Origin: Ravibacter sp964559125
GTDB lineage: Bacteria > Bacteroidota > Bacteroidia > Cytophagales > Spirosomataceae
Direction: 5' to 3'
Length of the DNA stretch: 10,704 nt
Assembly (NCBI GenBank): GCA_964559125.1
Contig: CAZLGW010000079.1
Location: 1-10,704 of the forward strand
The notes under the pieces were generated by a model, which did no database searches, was not told where the DNA came from, and was given only the letters and a program-made list of their open reading frames with translations. The position numbers and the translations under genes are program-made. Below, one piece after another: positions 8,428 through 10,704 of the stretch. How positions within the stretch are numbered: the first letter of the stretch is position 1; each line of letters opens with the position of its first letter.

Positions 8428-8988
8428 TTACATCCTCTCCCGCAGCTCCCGGATAGTTCTGTAGATCAGGTTCGCTACAGCTTGTCTTGAAATAGACATC
8501 ACCTCCGCAATAGCTTCATTGCTGAGGTTTTCGAAGAATTTTAGGTAAATCGCTTCCTGCTGCCGCTTGGGCAATAACCCCAACTGATGATTCAGCTCCC
8601 GCCACAACGCCTCGTTCGTTTCCAGCTCAATAATTTTTTGCTCGACAGACGCATCCGTAGCGGTGTCCGACTCCCAATCCGGCTCGGTTTCCTCATAGAT
8701 CCGGTTCCTGCGGGCGCCTTCCCGGTGTATCTTTCTTCTTAAAGATTTAAGCAGGTAAAATTTGATAAAACCTGTATCCCCCAGTGACTCTTTTTTGGCC
8801 CATAGCTCAAGGAAAAGGTCTTGTATGCAGTCTTTTATAAACTCCCGGTCACGACTGAATTTTATACCGTAGCTGAACAGACTCCGGTAGTGGATACGGG
8901 TTATCTGTGCAAAGGCGGCTTCATCGCCTCTTCGAAATGCGTTCCACAATTCGTGGTCTTCTCCCACAATTTCATTGGTTAAAGACAT
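8428..8988 (-). CDS. ECF RNA polymerase sigma factor (Bacteroidota RpoE-type)
   Basis: A 186-residue ECF sigma factor. Region 2 spans about 12-90 (ELWNAFRRGDEAAFAQIT, DREFIKDCIQDLFLELWAKK, then FIKFYLLKSLRRKIHR), including the residues that contact the -10 element and core polymerase. A charged linker (about 91-122) precedes region 4 at about 125-185 (LPKRQQEAIYLKFFENLS, then a helix-turn-helix NEAIAEVMSISRQAVANLIYRTI). The protein ends directly after the helix-turn-helix (ELRERM) with no extra C-terminal domain. It is the first gene of the minus-strand cluster and is followed by its likely inhibitor FecR. In this system type it would direct transcription of the susC operon when the receptor signals. 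An AAGGA lies 5 nt before the ATG, an acceptable Shine-Dalgarno for the phylum. A candidate housekeeping promoter is described separately. Confidence 0.93.
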   Translation of the reverse strand: MSLTNEIVGEDHELWNAFRRGDEAAFAQITRIHYRSLFSYGIKFSRDREFIKDCIQDLFLELWAKKESLGDTGFIKFYLLKSLRRKIHREGARRNRIYEETEPDWESDTATDASVEQKIIELETNEALWRELNHQLGLLPKRQQEAIYLKFFENLSNEAIAEVMSISRQAVANLIYRTIRELRERM

Positions 8989-9025
8989 TTGTTTCCTTCA
9001 GAAGACCTTTGTTCATAAATAATTG

Positions 9026-9057
9026 CAATTCTACGTTATTTTATAGCAAAACACAAT
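9026..9057 (-). promoter_or_regulatory. Candidate Bacteroidota promoter for the sigma/fecR genes
   Basis: On the minus strand ATTG (9054-9057) is followed, after 20 nt, by TAGAATTG (9026-9033). This compares with the Bacteroidota sigma-ABfr consensus TTTG, about 19-21 nt, TAnnTTTG: one mismatch in each box. A start of transcription near 9019 would leave a leader of about 30 nt. The -7 box runs into the perfect 10-bp palindrome AATTGCAATT (9021-9030). Confidence 0.3.
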
Positions 9058-9191
9058 TAGTTGCAATGTGAGGAGGTGTTGGCCCGCAGTCTGAGATATT
9101 CAGGAAAACCTGCCTTAAGCTGCCACAAACTCGTATCTTCTTATTTGTTGAAGAGAAGATCCGGAAGAGATTTGCTATGTGTACATATCTA

Positions 9192-9218
9192 TTTTGATTA
9201 AAAATATTCTTAAATTTG
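9192..9218 (+). promoter_or_regulatory. Candidate promoter for the antitoxin gene
   Basis: TAAATTTG at 9211-9218 is an exact match to the Bacteroidota -7 consensus TAnnTTTG. TTTTG (9192-9196) upstream could serve as the -33 element, but the 14-nt gap is shorter than the usual 19 or so. The -7 box overlaps TTGCAATTT (9216-9224). Transcription would start about 30 nt before the ATG. The short spacing lowers confidence. Confidence 0.35.
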
Positions 9219-9256
9219 CAATTTATAATTAACAAACAGGCTGTCTTTATATTGCC

Positions 9257-9553
9257 ATGGGTATTGAAATAGTAAATAATTACAAGGTGCTCGCTAATAA
9301 TATTGGCCGATTAATAGAAGTATCCGGATACAGAAATGACTATATAGCAAAAAAAATAGGGCTTACTCCGGTCAATTTTGCTACTAAGAAAAAAAGAGGT
9401 TCTTTAAGTGTCGATGAAATAGAGAAGATATTGAAAGTTATTGAAAATGAGGATGTAGAGGATTATTTGATGCTGGAGATAATGAGGTCGAGAGAGGGTG
9501 AGGAGACGATCAGTCATGAAGAATTTCTGAAGGAGGTCGGGAAATGGAAATAA
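9257..9553 (+). CDS. XRE/HigA-type antitoxin-like DNA-binding protein
   Basis: A 98-residue protein with a Cro/CI-type helix-turn-helix at about residues 13-60. Its scanning helix and recognition region read NDYIAKKIGLTPVNFATKKKRG (27-48), Lys-rich as expected for DNA contact. The C-terminal tail (about 75-98, rich in Glu and Lys) would be the toxin-binding part if it behaves like other antitoxins. It overlaps the next gene by 10 nt, the usual coupling of type II toxin-antitoxin modules with the antitoxin first. It is transcribed divergently from the sigma gene and is visibly richer in A+T than its neighbours, which suggests it arrived by transfer. No Shine-Dalgarno is visible before its ATG. 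As the partner toxin appears incomplete, this may now be an orphan repressor. Seen: HTH and gene overlap. Inferred: antitoxin role and autoregulation. Confidence 0.8.
   Translation: MGIEIVNNYKVLANNIGRLIEVSGYRNDYIAKKIGLTPVNFATKKKRGSLSVDEIEKILKVIENEDVEDYLMLEIMRSREGEETISHEEFLKEVGKWK
9531..9536 (+). promoter_or_regulatory. Strong Shine-Dalgarno AGGAGG before the toxin remnant
   Basis: AGGAGG ends 7 nt before the ATG at 9544 and lies inside the 3' end of the antitoxin gene. It is the most canonical ribosome-binding sequence in the window, whereas most other genes here have A-rich leaders with little or no Shine-Dalgarno. It fixes the toxin start and supports translation coupled to the antitoxin. 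Confidence 0.6.
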
Positions 9554-9735
9554 TTTACCACAAAAAATTCGTAAAGGAACTTTCAAGAGTTCCCCAGAAA
9601 GTACGAAACAGCGTGGTTGAGATTATGAAGCAATTGAGTCTTGCCAAAACACTTGAATCTTCCGGTATCGACTACAAATTGATGGAAGGTCAGAAAAGGA
9701 ATAGTGACATATATAAACACTTCCCTCCGAAATGA
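9544..9735 (+). pseudogene. RelE/ParE/HigB-type toxin with apparent internal deletion
   Basis: A 63-codon frame starting MEIIYHKKFVKELSRVP, typical of the first strand and helix of RelE/ParE-superfamily toxins paired with XRE antitoxins. It ends DIYKHFPPK, which resembles the usual C-terminal 'R-K-E/D-IYK-x-FP' ending of these toxins. Intact members are roughly 88-95 residues. Here the N-terminal part runs to 'YKLMEGQKR' at about residue 52 and jumps straight to the C-terminal strand, omitting the central beta strands ('...GYY-x-IRFGDYR...') that form the mRNA- or gyrase-facing core. Reading frame and stop are kept, so the lesion looks like an in-frame internal deletion of about 25-30 codons. 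The protein is probably inactive as a toxin, though a residual antitoxin-binding role is possible. A strong ribosome site precedes it. The comparison rests on remembered family features, not an alignment. Confidence 0.7.
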
Positions 9736-9742
9736 AGGATCT

Positions 9743-10704
9743 TCAAGGCGCTTTGGCTACCAAGGGATCATTGATCGCCTTCATTTTGGCCAGCAGCTTG
9801 GCTTTTAGCCGATCTCTTTGTTTAACTACCTCAGCGTTGCGGGTAGCATACAGGTTTTGCTTTTCCTGGGGATCATTTACCAGGTCATAGAGCTCATGAC
9901 GGCGGTTTTCGGAAAAGTCGAGCACAATTTTCCACTCCGGAGAGCGGTAGGTTCTGAGGTCTTTATATTCGGCATACAGGTCATTGTCCCAATTCCGGGC
10001 CTTTCCCTGCAGCAAAGGTAGAATGCTCTGGCCGCTCAGGGTTATGCGTTTATCTGGTTCGGTGCCGGTCATTTCAAGTATAGTCGGGAACCAATCCGTG
10101 AAATCAACCGTCTCCTTAATGACTACCGGGGTGGGTATCCCTTCGGGCCAGCGGATAATAGCCGGCACGCGTAACGTATTGTCATAAAGGTTCGGCCTTA
10201 ATGTGCCGTAAATCCCGCTGGGATCAGATTCGTCGGCTGTCAGCCACCAGCCGCTTCCTTTATGCCACAGGCCGTTGTGTCCGAGCATGTAGCCGTGATC
10301 TGAAGTGAAGATAATCACGGTGTTTTCCAGGAGTGAATGGCTTTCCAGGAAATTCATCAGCCGTCCCATATTCCTGTCTATGGAATGCACGCTCGAATGG
10401 TACTCCCTGATCATGCGCTCCAGCAGCGGTTTATCGAGATCGGGAAAACCGGGATCAGGCAGCTCTACCGACAAGGTATCCCAATAAGGGGTGTCTTCGG
10501 GACTCAGCGGGAGCCAGGAGCGTCCTTTGTAGGTAGGTTTCTTTCCTTCCGGGAACCTCACATTGGCGTGGGGCGCCCAATAATGCAATGACAGGAAAAA
10601 CGGCTTGCCGGTGCGTGAGGGGTTCAGTTCCTGCATGTATTGCATGGCGTAGCCGGTCAGCACGTCTTCTGTGTAGCTGCCTTCGGCGGTATGCCACTTG
10701 TCTT
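9743..10704 (-). CDS. Type I sulfatase (partial; N-terminus beyond the right edge)
   Basis: The C-terminal part of a sulfatase of the alkaline-phosphatase fold, hydrolysing sulfate esters on glycans or other substrates. The frame is open to the window edge and begins with DKWHTAEGSYTEDV, the counterpart of the conserved 'GKWH' region. The usual CxPxR/CxAxR formylglycine motif must lie outside, so activity cannot be checked. Inside are FFLSLHYWAPHANVRFP, the metal-binding TVIIFTSDHGYMLGHNGLWHKG (Asp-His at 10295-10300), the segment LYDNTLRVPAIIRWPEGIP, and the C-terminal subdomain with HELYDLVNDPQEKQNLY. A GTG at 10663 could be read as a start but falls within the conserved fold, so the gene is truncated by the window, not short. 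It is separated from the sus locus by the toxin-antitoxin island, so joint function is possible but unproven. Its stop is 7 nt from the convergent toxin stop. Confidence 0.93.
   Translation of the reverse strand, partial: DKWHTAEGSYTEDVLTGYAMQYMQELNPSRTGKPFFLSLHYWAPHANVRFPEGKKPTYKGRSWLPLSPEDTPYWDTLSVELPDPGFPDLDKPLLERMIREYHSSVHSIDRNMGRLMNFLESHSLLENTVIIFTSDHGYMLGHNGLWHKGSGWWLTADESDPSGIYGTLRPNLYDNTLRVPAIIRWPEGIPTPVVIKETVDFTDWFPTILEMTGTEPDKRITLSGQSILPLLQGKARNWDNDLYAEYKDLRTYRSPEWKIVLDFSENRRHELYDLVNDPQEKQNLYATRNAEVVKQRDRLKAKLLAKMKAINDPLVAKAP

Larger units (their letters stand above)
8989..9256. other. Divergent intergenic region between sigma gene and antitoxin gene
   Basis: This 268-nt A+T-rich stretch carries the start regions of both divergent units. 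It contains three TTGCAA hexamers (9023-9028, 9062-9067, 9216-9221) and a 4-bp CAGG/CCTG hairpin near 9100-9111 with an AAAA loop. The open frame on the minus strand at 9041-9235 shows no protein-like features. I see no RNA gene or mobile-element end. Confidence 0.5.

Noticed and set aside
9041..9235. 64-codon minus-strand frame in the gap between sigma and antitoxin genes
   Set aside because: It lies in A+T-rich promoter DNA, has low-complexity residues and no homology I recognise.
10661..10663. GTG as true start of a short sulfatase
   Set aside because: Conserved sulfatase residues (KWHTAEG...) continue upstream to the window edge, so the gene is cut by the window.
1..10704. CRISPR arrays, tRNA/rRNA genes, insertion sequences, attachment sites
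   Set aside because: No regularly spaced repeats, cloverleaf-like segments, transposase frames or terminal inverted repeats were seen on either strand.

Overview
The window looks like a chromosomal piece of a Bacteroidota genome, probably an environmental, glycan-degrading member such as a Cytophagales or Sphingobacteriales species. The class is inferred from SusC/SusD, ECF sigma/FecR and sulfatase gene styles plus moderate GC; the exact taxon cannot be read from the sequence. Almost everything lies on the minus strand, so genes read from high to low coordinates.

Right edge (9743-10704, minus): the C-terminal part of a type I sulfatase, cut by the window edge. Then a short A+T-rich island on the plus strand (about 9000-9736): an XRE-type antitoxin gene overlapping by 10 nt a RelE/ParE/HigB-type toxin gene. 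The toxin has recognisable N- and C-termini but appears to lack its central core, so the module is probably a decayed toxin-antitoxin pair. Its stop lies only 7 nt from the convergent sulfatase stop.

Centre (8988 down to 147, minus): a compact polysaccharide-utilisation-type locus. The order is ECF sigma factor, FecR-like anti-sigma factor, SusC-like TonB-dependent transporter with an N-terminal STN signalling domain, SusD-like surface lipoprotein, and a Tat-exported putative glycoside hydrolase of an uncharacterised type. The last 63 bases hold what looks like the start of another same-strand gene, possibly of the enolase superfamily. The logic fits a transenvelope signalling circuit: substrate capture by SusD/SusC, contact of the STN domain with the periplasmic part of FecR, release of sigma, and transcription of the uptake and degradation genes. 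The substrate cannot be named from sequence. The TIM-barrel-type hydrolase and the possible sugar-acid dehydratase weakly hint at a uronate or acidic sugar.

The non-coding DNA most worth attention is the 152-nt gap between fecR and susC. It has an 8-bp inverted repeat made of two ACCGGT palindromes 21 bp apart, a 10-bp direct repeat 63 bp apart, three GAAACC motifs, and a possible long-range pairing over an alternative susC start. The divergent gap between the sigma gene and the antitoxin gene is also notable: both candidate -7 boxes merge into the same TTGCAATT sequence.
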